64,000 nucleotides of DNA from Sialis fuliginosa (Eukaryota > Arthropoda > Insecta > Megaloptera > Sialidae), in contig OY540812.1 in NCBI GenBank assembly GCA_961205875.1, forward strand, positions 12,896,001 to 12,960,000. The letters are read 5' to 3'. How positions within the stretch are numbered: position 1 is the stretch's first letter; each line of letters begins with the position of its first letter. Both the position numbers and the translations under genes were made by a program. Under the pieces are notes generated by a model. The model was not told the DNA's origin, searched no databases, and saw only the letters and a list, made by a program, of their open reading frames with translations. Of this stretch, positions 47,728 through 59,324 are shown piece by piece.

Positions 47728-47965
47728 TAAGGTATTGGGACCAGTCTTGAACGCTTTAAGTATATATATTGTTTTTTTGGATTGATAGGCTACAAAACAA
47801 CTACCTCTTTATTAAATCAATTTAATTATCAATATCCGCAAATATAGTTTGTTTTTTAATTACAACCTTTTATTTTGAATATGTTTTTTCTCCAGTAATA
47901 AACAATGTAAAATCAGTAATGAACACCCAGTGATAAATACTTGCTTAAGATTACAAAATGTATTT
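47728..47965 (-). mobile_element. MITE-A fragment, inverted
   Basis: TAAGGTATTGGGACCAGTCTTG is a MITE-A end. The following sequence, read on the minus strand, matches the right half of the 11080-11642 copy (AAACTATATTTGCGG, TTACTGGAGAAAAA, GATTACAAAATG). The opposite end is missing. Confidence 0.7.
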
Positions 47966-50900
47966 TAGTTAAAAAAATTAAAACTAATACTACTGAATAG
48001 ATAAAAAAACTGCAACAGATATAAATATTGTTACAAATTATATTAAATTATGTATAAACAAAGATAACATACTGTTAATTAGTTTATTTATACATATATA
48101 AATTAATTAAATATAAATGAATACGTTAATGTTCTAGATAATATTTTTTTAAATTTGTTAACTGCTTAATAATTAATATATGTATTTACACGCGTGCTGA
48201 TCTGTCGATTTGCAGATATATTGTTTATTAAAAGTTTATAGATAAAGTTAAATATCTCATTAAGAAATGAAAGTAATATTTTGTTGACATTACTGTTTTA
48301 CTATCTGTTATAGTTAATTAATTATTTTATATAATGTGAAATTTCTCGTTATATATATTTATCATAAAAATAAAATTGTTTATTTTACTGTTTTTGAAAA
48401 AAAGTATATATTACAAATAACCATTTTAAACATATTATACAAAAATTATATATATGGATTTATTTGTTATATGAGAAGCTTAGTTGCTACTTTTAAACAG
48501 AAATTGGGAAAACTTACTTTATAGGTAGAAAATATAAAAAGTTATAATCCAACCCTTTTAATGTAAACCATATTTGACCGAAGGAAAAAAATACATAAAA
48601 ATAAATTTAAACTTTTGTATGTAGTACCTACAAAGATGGATATATTCAATAAAACATATGATATGTTAAAGATTTATATTTTAATTTACATAAATAACAT
48701 TATTTTTTGTCTAATCTGCTCTTTTATGTTCTAAAAATATTAATTTAGTAATAAAACTAATATTACAGAGATAATAAATTGTTAAAATACTATATTTTAG
48801 CTAAAATTAGTGGTTTTTGAAAAGATCCATGCTATTATTACAAAAATATATTTTAAACATTTTTCTTGATTTACCTAAAACTAGTATGAAAAGTCGAGAT
48901 ATCTTTTGGAAATAAACTACACATTAGAAACATAATTAAATAATCTTGATTATTCTTGATACATATTAATGTATTTAACATTACTGTCATTTCACATGAT
49001 TTATAAAGGAATACATTTAGATAGAATTATCAAATAATATTATTTAATAAACACCCATTAGTATGATATAAATATAGAAACAATAACAACACCAACCATG
49101 ATATTAATTTTAAACGTTACCTGTTGGTGTATATAAATACATATTTATATTGCAGACGATAAAACAAACCGTAAATATAGAGACGGCGTTATAGTAATTA
49201 GTGAGAACGTGTACCACAAGAAACGTTAAGTACAATTTACACCGGCAGTGAGTGTAAACCTCGGCAGAGAGTAAGAAGAAAAACGAGGACGTGCAGTATT
49301 TGTGGGCCAACTTCCTTATACGTACATACAGTAATGTATTTATGGTGTTTCTTGAGTAAAGGTTTTTTTATACGGGATAGAGGTTAAGTATCATTTAAAA
49401 AAAGTATATTATATTTACGAAGCTACTTTGTAACGAGGAAGAGAAAATAATATGCTATAACATAGAACATAATTTTTAGGAAATTTATGCATATAGGTAC
49501 TTATTCTTATTTTATCGTCCTAAGTCGAAGTTGTAAAAGCAAATTTTTTCAATTACCGGTAATTCGGTGAAAATATCAATGAAAACCTTTCCATATAATA
49601 TAATTTATCGAATAATCGGTAAAATAATGACGATTTTCCGGTAAAACTTTAAGGACATTTTTCGATAAAAAAAATTTCTAGACCTATCATAATCATATTA
49701 AATTTAAATTTACCTTTGAAAATTAATTTTTCAATATTTTTTATACGCCAGATGATTTATATTATACCTAATCCCTTTTAAAATCATTTTTAAAATAAAT
49801 AATCTGTTTTTATGGGATTCCAACTGTATGTTTGAGTTGTGTTATATCTACATATATCCATATACATTATAATATATGTGACATAGAGGTATTATGTAAT
49901 TTTACTTAACAGAGTACATTTATAATACAGGACTTACTTTTAAATTATTAAATATTAATTAAGGAGCACTTAGTTACAAAAACTTCCAAAAATATTTCCT
50001 TCAGTGCCCATTAGCAAAGTTTTATAATATTCCTATGACACATATAGATTAATGTTTATTTACATAAATATTAAAAAGCTTATAACAATTAATGAGACAA
50101 CTGACATAATAAATATTTGTATGATAATTAATCATATTCTTACGTGCTAGTAATATTTTAATCAAACAATATACAAACGTATTCTAGTTTTAAGAATATA
50201 ATTCTGTTTTCTGCAACCATAACTTAATTAAAAAATAGAACAGCATAGCATCTCACATGAAATTCAAACATTGAACCTTTGACTCGTTAGTTCGTTATAT
50301 TACCAGCTATCTCTGGTCTGTGGGAACAAAATTAAGGAAGAAGAACAAGCACATACAATATTTTGGGTTTGCTTCCGTTCCGTAGTGGATTAAAATCGAC
50401 AATAATTAACACGTTCGCGTGCAGTATCTCGAGACAGAAATGTTTTAATTTACTTTATCTGCTGTAAGTGCTAACATTATTTCTGAATATCACCAACAGC
50501 AATCAGGCCACATTGGTGTTGAAGTTATGGTGCATTAGTATCTACAAAGTACGTGCAGGACCGCACTTGACTCTTACTTATTAAAAACAACTATTTGTGA
50601 ATTTATTACTAATATTATTATACATATGCAGTTAAACAGGGTTCGCAGATATCAAGTTATATCTCTAATTTTAGAGATATTAAAATTTTTTTTATCAAAC
50701 AAGTTATTATTTAATAGAAAATATCACAAATTAGTATTCTATTAAATTAAAACTTAATAATGAATTGTTAATTTTTTTTTCGATTTTCTAACTACAGTAG
50801 TAATAAGTTGGCTATTTCTCTATTTCTGCTTATAAGAAAATCAATGAATCGAAACTTGAAAAATGTTTAAAATTCTCAAAAAACTAAAATTTTGGTATAT

Positions 50901-51744
50901 CTAAAAATACATTTTCATTTTAGCATCTAATATAATATACATTATTAGAAATGATTTTTTATAAGTAAATCTATGTAATCTATATTTTTTTAGAGAAAAT
51001 GTATATTATACTCACAATTTGAAATCTATATCAAGATGAAAGCTTTTGTTTACCTGTAACAAAAAAAAAATGGTATAAACATTATATTTATATTCCTATT
51101 CAAAGTAAACTTTCAAAATATTAATAATTTATTTTTCATTCTTATAAATATATTATATTTCATAGATATCGTGTATTTCTACATAGCATATCATATTATT
51201 GAATACATTTATAAAATTATGATTTAATGTTTTACAATCATCTATCATAGAAATCAGAAAGTATAATCTTGATCAAATACCTACAAATATTTTTAAAATA
51301 CTCATGATTGATGTTAGAGAATAAATTTACGGATGTTTGGTTCAAATTTCGTTCGTTTTACGGCCTCACATCTACTTTTAGATTTTCTTGAAAACGCCAT
51401 CTCATAAATATTTAACTCTGAAAATTGACAACCTGTTGTAGGAACATGTAACTGAATCTGTGTATTAACTTAATATCGCGATATCTCTGTGTGCAGATCT
51501 AATTTTAACTGTTTTGTAAACAGTTTTATTTTAATTAAAAAATGTATTTATAGAAGGTATAATAGAACATTCCAAATACATTTTGTACCTTATATTTAGT
51601 TTTTTTCTGTGGATACACAATATTAATTTAAGAGAAATGTAATTTTATCCGTTCATTACTAACCTAAATACATATTTTTTTACATTTTTTAAATGACTAA
51701 TTTTTCCCCTGTTGAGTGGATATGTAGAATATTTTAGGTCACTA
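47966..51744. other. Gene-free AT-rich stretch
   Basis: Only short frames of background composition occur. A TATAAATA near 49132 and a GC-richer block at about 49210-49310 do not form a gene I can support. CCGGTAAT-type words recur near 49550-49640. Confidence 0.4.
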
Positions 51745-51791
51745 TGATTTTGTGGATATTAAACCGAGTAACACCGAGTCCAATGCGCTAG
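51745..51791 (+). mobile_element. Helitron 3'-end fragment
   Basis: ATTAAACCGAGTAACACCGAGTC then CAATGCGCTAG before T matches the 3' terminus of the Helitrons at 18808 and 32847. No 5' end is apparent. Confidence 0.6.
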
Positions 51792-52450
51792 TATACAATA
51801 AAAAGTATCATTCCCTATATTATTTTTGTAATAATTTATTTAGTTTTGGTTAGTGTTTAACGAGAGAGCATGATAAAGATTATAAAATTAATAAATTAAA
51901 CGAACCGCTATTTTATATTCTGACAACATTATACATTTATTATGAAATGAATATACAATAAACGCTTGTTATTTCGCATAGTTTACTCCCGGACGCTATG
52001 TGAAACATTATACAGCACAATACACAATGAGAGTTGATGGAATAAGAACGTTCTTGTAAAACAAGAGAATCTGCCTTATCTGTGCATCGATTCTCAACAC
52101 TTGACCTGGCTCCATATCAAGAACATAACTTTCAGTAAGTTATATCTTTACCGGCGGTAACAATACTACTACGCGCTTTTACTACATAGATTTTCTTTCG
52201 CTTTCTGTAATAGTTGAAACAAGTTTTAACATTCTTTAAGGAACAAAGCAGTCGATAAATTTTAAAGATAATTGAAACATTCTCTTATGAAGAAGTTCAA
52301 CCAAAAATAACTATTTTATTATATTTGGAATATTTAAACTTGATGATAATAATCTTTGGCGAATAAGAATTTTTTATATAATTTACTTTAAAATTAGATT
52401 ATTTTTTAATATTTTAAAGGCGCGACTTACATAAATGAGTTACTTTTAGG
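51792..52450. other. No feature recognised
   Basis: AT-rich spacer ahead of the duplicated lectin upstream segment. Confidence 0.35.
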
Positions 52451-53008
52451 TCCAGTATACAAAAGAAAAATAATTATGAATATTTATAAAATTAGGCTAG
52501 CAATACCAGCGAATTTGCTACGATACTTTCTTATACTTTCTCACACGTTTTACTGTGAGTGTACCTACAGTATGCAAGTGTACATTTACCCACTTATATA
52601 AAACAAATATTTCTAAGTAACTCATACAAGATTTAAAGAAATGAATAAATAAAAATAAATTATCGATAAAACATTTTCTACAACATTTATTTTAAACACC
52701 TTTTCTGTAATTTACTATTCGATTATTTTTTAAAATAAAATAATAACAATAAATTATATAATATAAATTATGCCTAAAATGTTTTTTTTTCTAATTCAGG
52801 TCGTTTCAAACATAATTTAAAAAAATTTAAAATGTACACGAGTGATTCTGGTTGTAATTTTTTTTCTAATATATTTTCTTCCCCAACGAAAAATGATCCT
52901 TAAATATAAAAGTTCACCTTTCTATATACTATCGTTTTTGAGTTTACATAGACAGACCGACAACCGAAAATAGTTAGAATGGATTCAGATAATTTCCCTT
53001 TCATGAAC
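52451..53008. repeat. Duplicated segment, copy A (upstream of lectin 1)
   Basis: This runs from GTCCAGTATACAAAAG to CCCTTTCATGAAC. It recurs in the same orientation at 55994-57421 once the 873-bp MITE there is removed. The copies are similar throughout but have several indels. Copy A ends about 320 bp before the lectin 1 start codon, so it may overlap distal promoter DNA. It might itself be a transposon-derived block. Confidence 0.85.
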
Positions 53009-53242
53009 TTAATTATTCATCTTCATTAATAAATCGATAACTTGACAATTCTAATTAATCAATTTGTTGTAGTAAGCTATATTATAGATGCATATGTATA
53101 ATATGTATGTATATATGCACAAACTAAGCATATTTTACAGAACAGCAGTTTGACAGCGTTTATCAATTGATAAATCAACATTACTTGCTATAACGATTCT
53201 CCCACTTCTCCAATAAAATATTTTTATTTTGTAACATTCAAG

Positions 53243-53250
53243 TATATATA
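53243..53250 (+). promoter_or_regulatory. TATA box of lectin 1
   Basis: TATATATA lies 77-84 nt before the ATG at 53327. GTACAGTAATTC about 30 nt downstream of it is a plausible initiator. The same GTACAGT word follows the lectin 2 TATA box. Confidence 0.55.
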
Positions 53251-53326
53251 CTCAGATCAAATCATAACTAATTCGTACAGTAATTCGGTCATCAAAACAA
53301 GTAATTGTTTATGGTAACTGTACAAC

Positions 53327-54583
53327 ATGGACGGAAAAATTATCTTCTTATGCATATTCGGAGCCATCTTAGGGTTCGCCTATTCTGACAAGATCCCAAC
53401 TTACGATGAAAGAGTTAGAGGTATGAGTTTTTTTTAACATTTTTATTTTACAAAAAAAAGTTTCTAACTGTTTTAATCATTAATTGTAACTTTAACATTT
53501 TAATACTTGATTTATTTCAGTTAAATCTTTTATGTACATATTTGTCAATTAAATACAGAAATGTTTTATTTAATTTAATTTAATATATTAAATTAAATTA
53601 AATAGTATACTATTTTAAACACAAAAACATTAATCATAATTTACGATTCTATATTTTCCAGAGGTAATGCTCAGAAATGGATACAAAGAATATGAAAAAA
53701 TCGGTTACTACAAGTATCACGTAACACCAGCTCACTGGATTGAAGCCATGCAAATCTGTATAGTCGAAGGTGCCCATTTAGCCGTACCAAAATCACAGGA
53801 AGATGTTGACCGTCTTGTTCAAATATACCGCGAAAACCCAAGATCTCGTGTCGAACAACCTGACCAAACTTTGTTGGGCTTCACTGATTTGATGACTGAA
53901 GGAAAATTCGTAACTGTATTGGGTTAGTATTACATTATAAAATCTTATAATAATCAGAAATTGAATACGGATTACATTTTAATGTTACTTATTTTTTTAA
54001 TTTACTGAAATGACTTTTTTTATTAATTTCAGGTGGACTTTTGAAAAACAGTGGATACTCCAAATGGAGAGGCGACCAACCAGACGGTGGCACCTACGAA
54101 AACTGCGGAACCATGTTCAGCAATGGTCTTTTGAACGACTTCCCGTGCCACGTTGTTGCCAACTTCATCTGCGAGAGAGAAATCCTTGTCCCAAATCCAG
54201 ATATCCGTTACTACAGTCAACAATCAACCAACCAAACTCAATCTCGAGAACAATCTTCTCAAGAGGTACGTGATTCAGAAGAAAACAGAACACATCCAAG
54301 AAGTCAAAAACAACAGTTGGAACAACATAAGCAACAACAACAACAACAACAACAATACCAACATCAACATAGTCAAGAACAACAAAATCAACAACAATAC
54401 CCACATCAAAAAGGTCAAGAACAACAAAATCAACAACAATACCAACATCAACAAGGTCAAGAAAAACAAAATCAACAACAATATCAACATCAACAAAGTC
54501 AAGAACAACAAAATCAGCAACAACAAAATCAACAACAACAGCGTCAATGGCAAAGTACGGGGTACGAATCCGATGAACAATAA
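53327..54583 (+). CDS. Secreted C-type lectin with a glutamine-rich tail (lectin 1)
   Basis: Exons are 53327-53420, 53662-53922 and 54033-54583 with GT-AG introns, both phase 1; the product has 301 aa. Residues 1-20 form a signal peptide (likely cut AYS/DK). A single CTLD spans about 40-168. Cysteines 64, 143, 157 and 165 make the two standard disulphides, and LLGFTD replaces the usual WIGL. QPD (134-136), Glu141, Asn153 and Asp154 fill the calcium-2 site; QPD usually favours galactose-type sugars, and LND replaces WND. In insects such lectins act in hemolymph or secretions as recognition or agglutination factors. From about 180 to 301 the tail is mostly Gln with Asn and His, including four 14-residue repeats (QQYQHQxxQEQQNQ type). 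That tail is absent from lectin 2 and unusual for the family. Gene structure is inferred from splice signals and the matching paralogue. Confidence 0.9.
54350..54517 (+). repeat. 42-bp coding minisatellite in lectin 1
   Basis: Four in-frame units of 14 codons (54350, 54392, 54434, 54476), each starting CAACAATA and ending AACAAAATCA plus A or G, encode the Q/H/N repeats. Preceding CAA runs (about 54330-54355) and following ones extend it. High similarity between units suggests recent expansion. Confidence 0.92.
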
Positions 54584-54613
54584 ATATTTGTTTTTATTAT
54601 GAATTTGTTGTAA

Positions 54614-54619
54614 AATAAA
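54614..54619 (+). terminator. Polyadenylation signal of lectin 1
   Basis: AATAAA lies 30 nt after the stop codon, implying a very short 3' UTR. Confidence 0.6.
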
Positions 54620-55080
54620 TTTTATGCTGAAAATATATATCTGAAAAATATGTATATTTATTTATTTATAGACAATTTTGAGTTAAAAAAAACAAAGAGT
54701 GTAACTTTGATATAAAGTAGCTGCAGAGAAATGACTTCATAAAATATTTAATAGAAAGAATTTTAGAGCAGAAACTATGTATGTACTATACATCTACATG
54801 TATGTAACTCATATACCTACAAATATTTTATATATCACCTAGACATTTTTTGCCAAATAATATCTATATTTATAACATATTAAATGTATCGTTCCAAAGC
54901 CAAATCATATATCCAAAAAATATACATTTAAATTTATATTTACTAATTTATATCCCAATACCCTAACTACTATACAAAGAGTTCATAATTAAATACATTG
55001 AAATTAATTCATGTCCTAATTAAGTACTAAAAAATAAAACATTTTAGAAGAATAATAACATAATAAAAAATACATTATGA
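54620..55080. other. Intergenic, no feature recognised
   Basis: AT-rich sequence between lectin 1 and the nested repeat block. TTATGA at 55075-55080 may be the target duplication of that block. Confidence 0.35.
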
Positions 55081-55569
55081 GGCGCTCAGCGTCAAAACAG
55101 CCTAACCCCAAAATTCTTGAATTGAGAAAAATAGGTTTTAATAATAATGAGGAAAAAATTGACAAAAATTACTTGCGCAGCAATTATATAGCGTTATTAC
55201 ATTTGACAGGATTTTTTTGTTCGCTTTTGCTCACAAGAGGGTGTTGTAGTTGTTGAATGAAGGATTTCAGTTAGTTTTTGGGAAGTGAAACTAGATAAAA
55301 AAATAAAAAGACACGTGTTCGAGCATTTATTTGAATACTCATTATTAATTACGATATTTAATTCTGAAAATTGTTATACTATTATAAAATGCTGGATTGA
55401 GATCGCGGCGAACTGTGGTTCGAATCTTGATTTAGGAATTTTACTTTTTATTTTTATTTGCAATTTAAAAAAAATATTTTCTTGTACATATTTCGGCTAT
55501 TTCTTGTTTAAACTTTGATTTTTTTAGGTAAAATATATAACTATCCATAATTCGATACCACATATTTCT

Positions 55570-55818
55570 GGATTCAAATATATTATGAAGGTAAATTCAA
55601 TGATTTATTTATGAAATTAAATTCATTAATAAAATCTATTTTGTAACAAATTAATTATTAATAACGTATATATTAATACTTTCATATAAATTATATATAT
55701 TTTTTTCGATTTTGGATATTAATTATAAATATTTAATTTGTTACAAAATATACTTTATTAATGAATCTAATTTCATAAATAAATCATTGAATTTATCTAC
55801 ATAATATATTTCAATTCA
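55570..55818. repeat. Palindrome with ~90-bp arms
   Basis: TTCAATGATTTATTTATGAA at about 55597 is inverted as TTCATAAATAAATCATTGAA at about 55773. The pairing extends outward to ATTATGAAGG / CTACATAAT and inward to TTGTAACAAATTAA / TTAATTTGTTACAA. It is an AT-rich foldback or MITE relic abutting the inner TIR element. Confidence 0.8.
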
Positions 55819-55993
55819 GAAACATGTGTTATCGACTTAAGGCCTCTATACACCACCCAATTTGATATTCAACTGCAGGGGCAATCTACAGGTCCCTGCA
55901 GATTTGGTCGTGTATAGGGAAATCGATTATATATAAAAAATACTACTTACAACAGCAGTACCCGATTTATCCCCACTCTCCTCCCTACAAATC

Positions 55994-57421
55994 GTCCAGT
56001 ATACAAAAGAAAAATAAATATGAATATTTATAAAATTAGACTACCAATACCGGCGAATTTGCTACGATACTTTTTTATACTTTCATACACGTTTTACTGT
56101 GAGTGTACCAACTATTTCTAACTAACTCATACAAGATTTAAAGAAATGTATAAATAAAAATAAATTATCGATAAAACATTTTCTAAAATATTTATTTTAA
56201 ACACCTTTTCTGTAATTTACATTTCGATTATTTTTAAAAATAAAATAATAACAATGAATTATATAATATAAATTATGCCAATAATGTTTTTTTTCTAATT
56301 CAGGTCGTTTCAAACATAATTTAAATTTTTTTTAAATGTACACGAGTAAACAGGGCCGTAACTACCACCGGGGCAGCCGGGGCAGTGCCCCGGGGCCCCC
56401 GAGTATAGGGGGGCCCCGAACAAGGAATGTACTTTTTTTTTACGAAATCGAATTAAAAAAAGTTTTGAGTTAAACTATATTTTGATTCAATACGGACAAA
56501 TTTTTTCAAAAACAAAAACCCAAAAAAAAACTCTTTTCAATATATTTATAGAATTATCTTCAACGCCATCGCATAGTATACATAAAAATCTACAAAAAAA
56601 AGAATGTCCCTCTAGCATTTGTTGCCCACAAGATATTTTTTATTTTTTAATGTGTTTTTTAGCCGTTTTGATTTGGAACTTGTCACAATTACTTATTTAT
56701 AATCATAAGGAATATCTTTTCTCAAAATTTTATTAAAATCGCTTTACTATTGGTCGTTGTAAAACAAAGTACTTTACGTTCGTAATAAAATTATGAGATT
56801 TTTAAAAATTTAGTTTTATAGGGAAATTCATAACAAATTTTAAAATGTTTTTTTTATTTTTGCAATCCGGCCAATAGAATTTATTAAAAAAAAAACGTGC
56901 ACGAAAAACCGTAAAAATGGTAGTTTTTTCAAAAAGGTACAAAAAATTTCGCTAATATGATTCCACTATAAATCGAATTTTATGCAGCTCGATATAAGAA
57001 ATTATTGTTTGTTTTTTTTCAAAAAAATTATTTACTGGTTTAATTGTCATTGTTTACAAAAAATATTAATAATTACAATTTGAAAGCATTCACATTTTTA
57101 TTGAAAAACTTATTTTTTTCGAAAATAGTCACATACTTCAAAAGTGTTTAAAAAAAATTTATAAGGGGGGCCCCCTCGATCACTTGCTGCCCCGGGGCCC
57201 CCGAGCCTCTAGTTACGGCCCTGCGAGTAAACATCTGATTCCGGTTGTAATTTTTTTTTAATATACCTATGAGGTTTTCTTCCCCAACGAAAAATGATCC
57301 TAAAATATAAAAATTCACCTTTCTATGTACTATCGTTCTTGAGTTTACATAGACAGACCGACAACCAGCAATCATGGAGAAAATAGTTAGAATGGATTCA
57401 GATAATTTCCCTTTCATGAAC
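55994..57421. repeat. Duplicated segment, copy B (inside the TIR element)
   Basis: Matches copy A (52451-53008) end to end once 881 bp are removed (the hAT MITE plus one copy of its target duplication). Boundaries are sharp: GTCCAGTATAC on the left and TTTCATGAAC on the right, with unrelated sequence beyond both. Confidence 0.85.
56351..57223. mobile_element. hAT non-autonomous element, 873 bp
   Basis: TIRs are CAGGGCCGTAACTA and TAGTTACGGCCCTG (TAGAGG versus CCACCG just inside). Next come GC-rich subterminal blocks of the type GCCCCGGGGCCCCCGAG at both ends. CGAGTAAA on both sides (56343-56350, 57224-57231) is an exact 8-bp target duplication. The other duplicate segment (near 52840) is the empty site. 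An 84-codon frame inside has no transposase motif. Confidence 0.93.
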
Positions 57422-57780
57422 ATAATAATATAATTATTATTATTATGTTTGGCCCTGCAGATTGGGTAGTGTATAGAGGCCTTTATCGATAGTAATATAT
57501 TAAATTTTAAACGAGAGATAGCCGACATATGTTACAAAAAAATAATAAAAAGTAAAAATGTGGGTACGGCTGTTTTGGCGCTGAGTATGAGCTGTTATGA
57601 CAATTATTAGAACAATTATGATCTGTAATATATATTTTTTTAGAACGAATGAAATTCCCTACAAAAAAGTAATCTGATTATATTTTTAATGAAAAGTTAG
57701 GCGATTTATCATAAAAAAAAACTTTAAAAACTACTACTTTAAACCGATTCGATGCTACACGGTTGCAACTTTTACCTCGC

Positions 57781-58005
57781 GTTGCATAAAGCAAAATTGA
57801 CCACAATTAGTTAATCAGTTATTTTCAAACAATGATTAATGTTAATTCTACACTTAATCTCAATTTGTAAATGTTAAATTCACTAAATATGATAATTTTT
57901 TACCTTATAAAATATATCATAACCGTGATTGTTTTTTAGAATTGACGTAATAATGGTTTTAAAACAAATGATTAACTAATTGTGATTAATTTTGCTTTGT
58001 GCAAC
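57781..58005. mobile_element. Palindromic MITE-D (~225 bp)
   Basis: GTTGCATAAAGCAAAATTGA at the left is inverted as TTAATTTTGCTTTGTGCAAC at the right. The arms continue through ACAATTAGTTAATCA. One arm recurs at about 10985-11050. Confidence 0.75.
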
Positions 58006-59250
58006 CCAAAGTTAATCACTTGTTATTGTTCTAAATTGATTTTTCGGTATCTATCATTTTTTTGTTGTTTACGAGTATCTTACAGGTGTACAATGAATAA
58101 CAATAAAATAAAAAATATATATTAAAATAATAACTAAAGCCCATCTGTTATTACAATGATTTATTTAGAAAATCCTTTCTAATGGTATTAAAAAAGCAGA
58201 AAACTTAAACAATAGATAATGTATTATTAAAATTATAATTTATAATCAACTACGCATATTACCTTCATCTCTATCTTTTTTTAATGACAATATTCGAACC
58301 TACTTTTTCAAATTAAATTTTTAAACAGAAATTACAGATTTATTTACTACAACATATTTTTATGAGAAGAAAAATAAGATATTACTGATCAATATCTTAA
58401 GTAATGTATAAACAAATATTTAAAAACGATTTAGAGCGTTATTAAACTACATCTAAACTATTCCTATTAAAAACACAAAAGCTTTTTGTTGCAATTGTAA
58501 TTAAATTTGAACTACACATAATTGCACTTTATTATTTAAAAAAATATTATCTAATAGGTAAATAAAATATAAAATGTTGGTAACTTTAAGCCTTGTCTGA
58601 CTATAAATTGAAATTTTGAACACATTGTAAAGGAAATTACAAGCAAAATATTGGTAGAATATTAACTAACAATAAAATGACAAGTTGAGATTATATTCTA
58701 CATAAAAATATTTTTCATACAATTCAACTTATATTAGTACAAGGTTAATAATAATGTTTATAATATTGAATATTGAACTATGAAATAATCATGATTAGCA
58801 ACATAGTAGTATTTACTTTTTATTCATATCTACATGAAATATTGTACATAATAAAATTTAGTACTTAATCATGAAAAAATTTGAATATGAAATTTTAACA
58901 GAATTTAATAATAACTCAATGACTTTTCTATTTAATATACATACGTAAAAATATTTAAACGTAATTAATTTATTGTAATATATATTCAATTTAGTAAAAT
59001 CAAATCAAAGTAAGCATATATATAATGTTTATAATGATGTGTAAAAAAGTATTGTGCTGGTCAAAGCAATTTTATAATCATGAAACGTAATATTAGAAAA
59101 CTTCTAAAATCACTATTAAGCATATTATATATTTACGTTAACAAAATGTTGACTCTTAACACTTTATAATTATATTAGTAAAAATACTCAATATTGATGT
59201 CAACATTATAACAACAAAATTGCTGTTTACATATTTTCTTGAACTTTCAG
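58006..59250. other. Intergenic, no feature recognised
   Basis: Very AT-rich upstream region of lectin 2. No open frame or repeat was identified. Confidence 0.35.
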
Positions 59251-59255
59251 TACAG

Positions 59256-59262
59256 TATATAA
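59256..59262 (+). promoter_or_regulatory. TATA box of lectin 2
   Basis: TATATAA lies 63-69 nt before the ATG. GTACAGTCAATAG about 30 nt downstream contains an initiator-like CAGTCA and shares GTACAGT with lectin 1. Confidence 0.6.
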
Positions 59263-59324
59263 GAGAGATAAATCTCATCTGATGATGTACAGTCAATAGA
59301 AGTGTGTCTAACGAACTGTCCAAA

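Larger units (their letters stand above)
55839..57483. mobile_element. Inner TIR element carrying lectin upstream sequence
   Basis: The left terminus AAGGCCTCTATACACCACCC and right terminus GGGTAGTGTATAGAGGCCTT are inverses with one mismatch. CTGCAGGG / CCCTGCAG lies inside both. Between them is a copy of 52451-53008 (at 55994-57421), itself split by a hAT MITE. No coding frame and no clear target duplication were found. The layout fits sequence capture by a non-autonomous TIR transposon. Confidence 0.65.
55081..57594. mobile_element. Composite inverted-repeat element between the lectin genes
   Basis: The left end GGCGCTCAGCGTCAAAACAG has an imperfect inverse at the right end (CTGTTTTGGCGCTGAGTATG). 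TTATGA occurs at 55075-55080 and 57595-57600 and could be a 6-bp target duplication. Inside lie a palindrome (55570-55818), a second TIR pair (55839, 57483), a copy of lectin upstream DNA and a hAT MITE. No transposase frame is present. The superfamily is not determined. Confidence 0.5.

Noticed and set aside
54153-54602. A 149-codon Asn-rich frame and a 101-codon Leu-rich minus-strand frame over the lectin 1 tail
   Set aside because: Both are automatic by-products of CAA-rich repeats in another frame. The Gln frame continues the CTLD through a confirmed exon and ends in a unique sequence.
55380-55445. A tRNA-like B box (GTGGTTCGAATCTTGA)
   Set aside because: No matching A box or cloverleaf could be drawn around it; at most it is a SINE scrap or chance.
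57148-57528. A 126-codon minus-strand frame
   Set aside because: It spans the end of the hAT MITE, the duplicated segment and the inner TIR, so it crosses several insertion boundaries and cannot be an ancestral gene.
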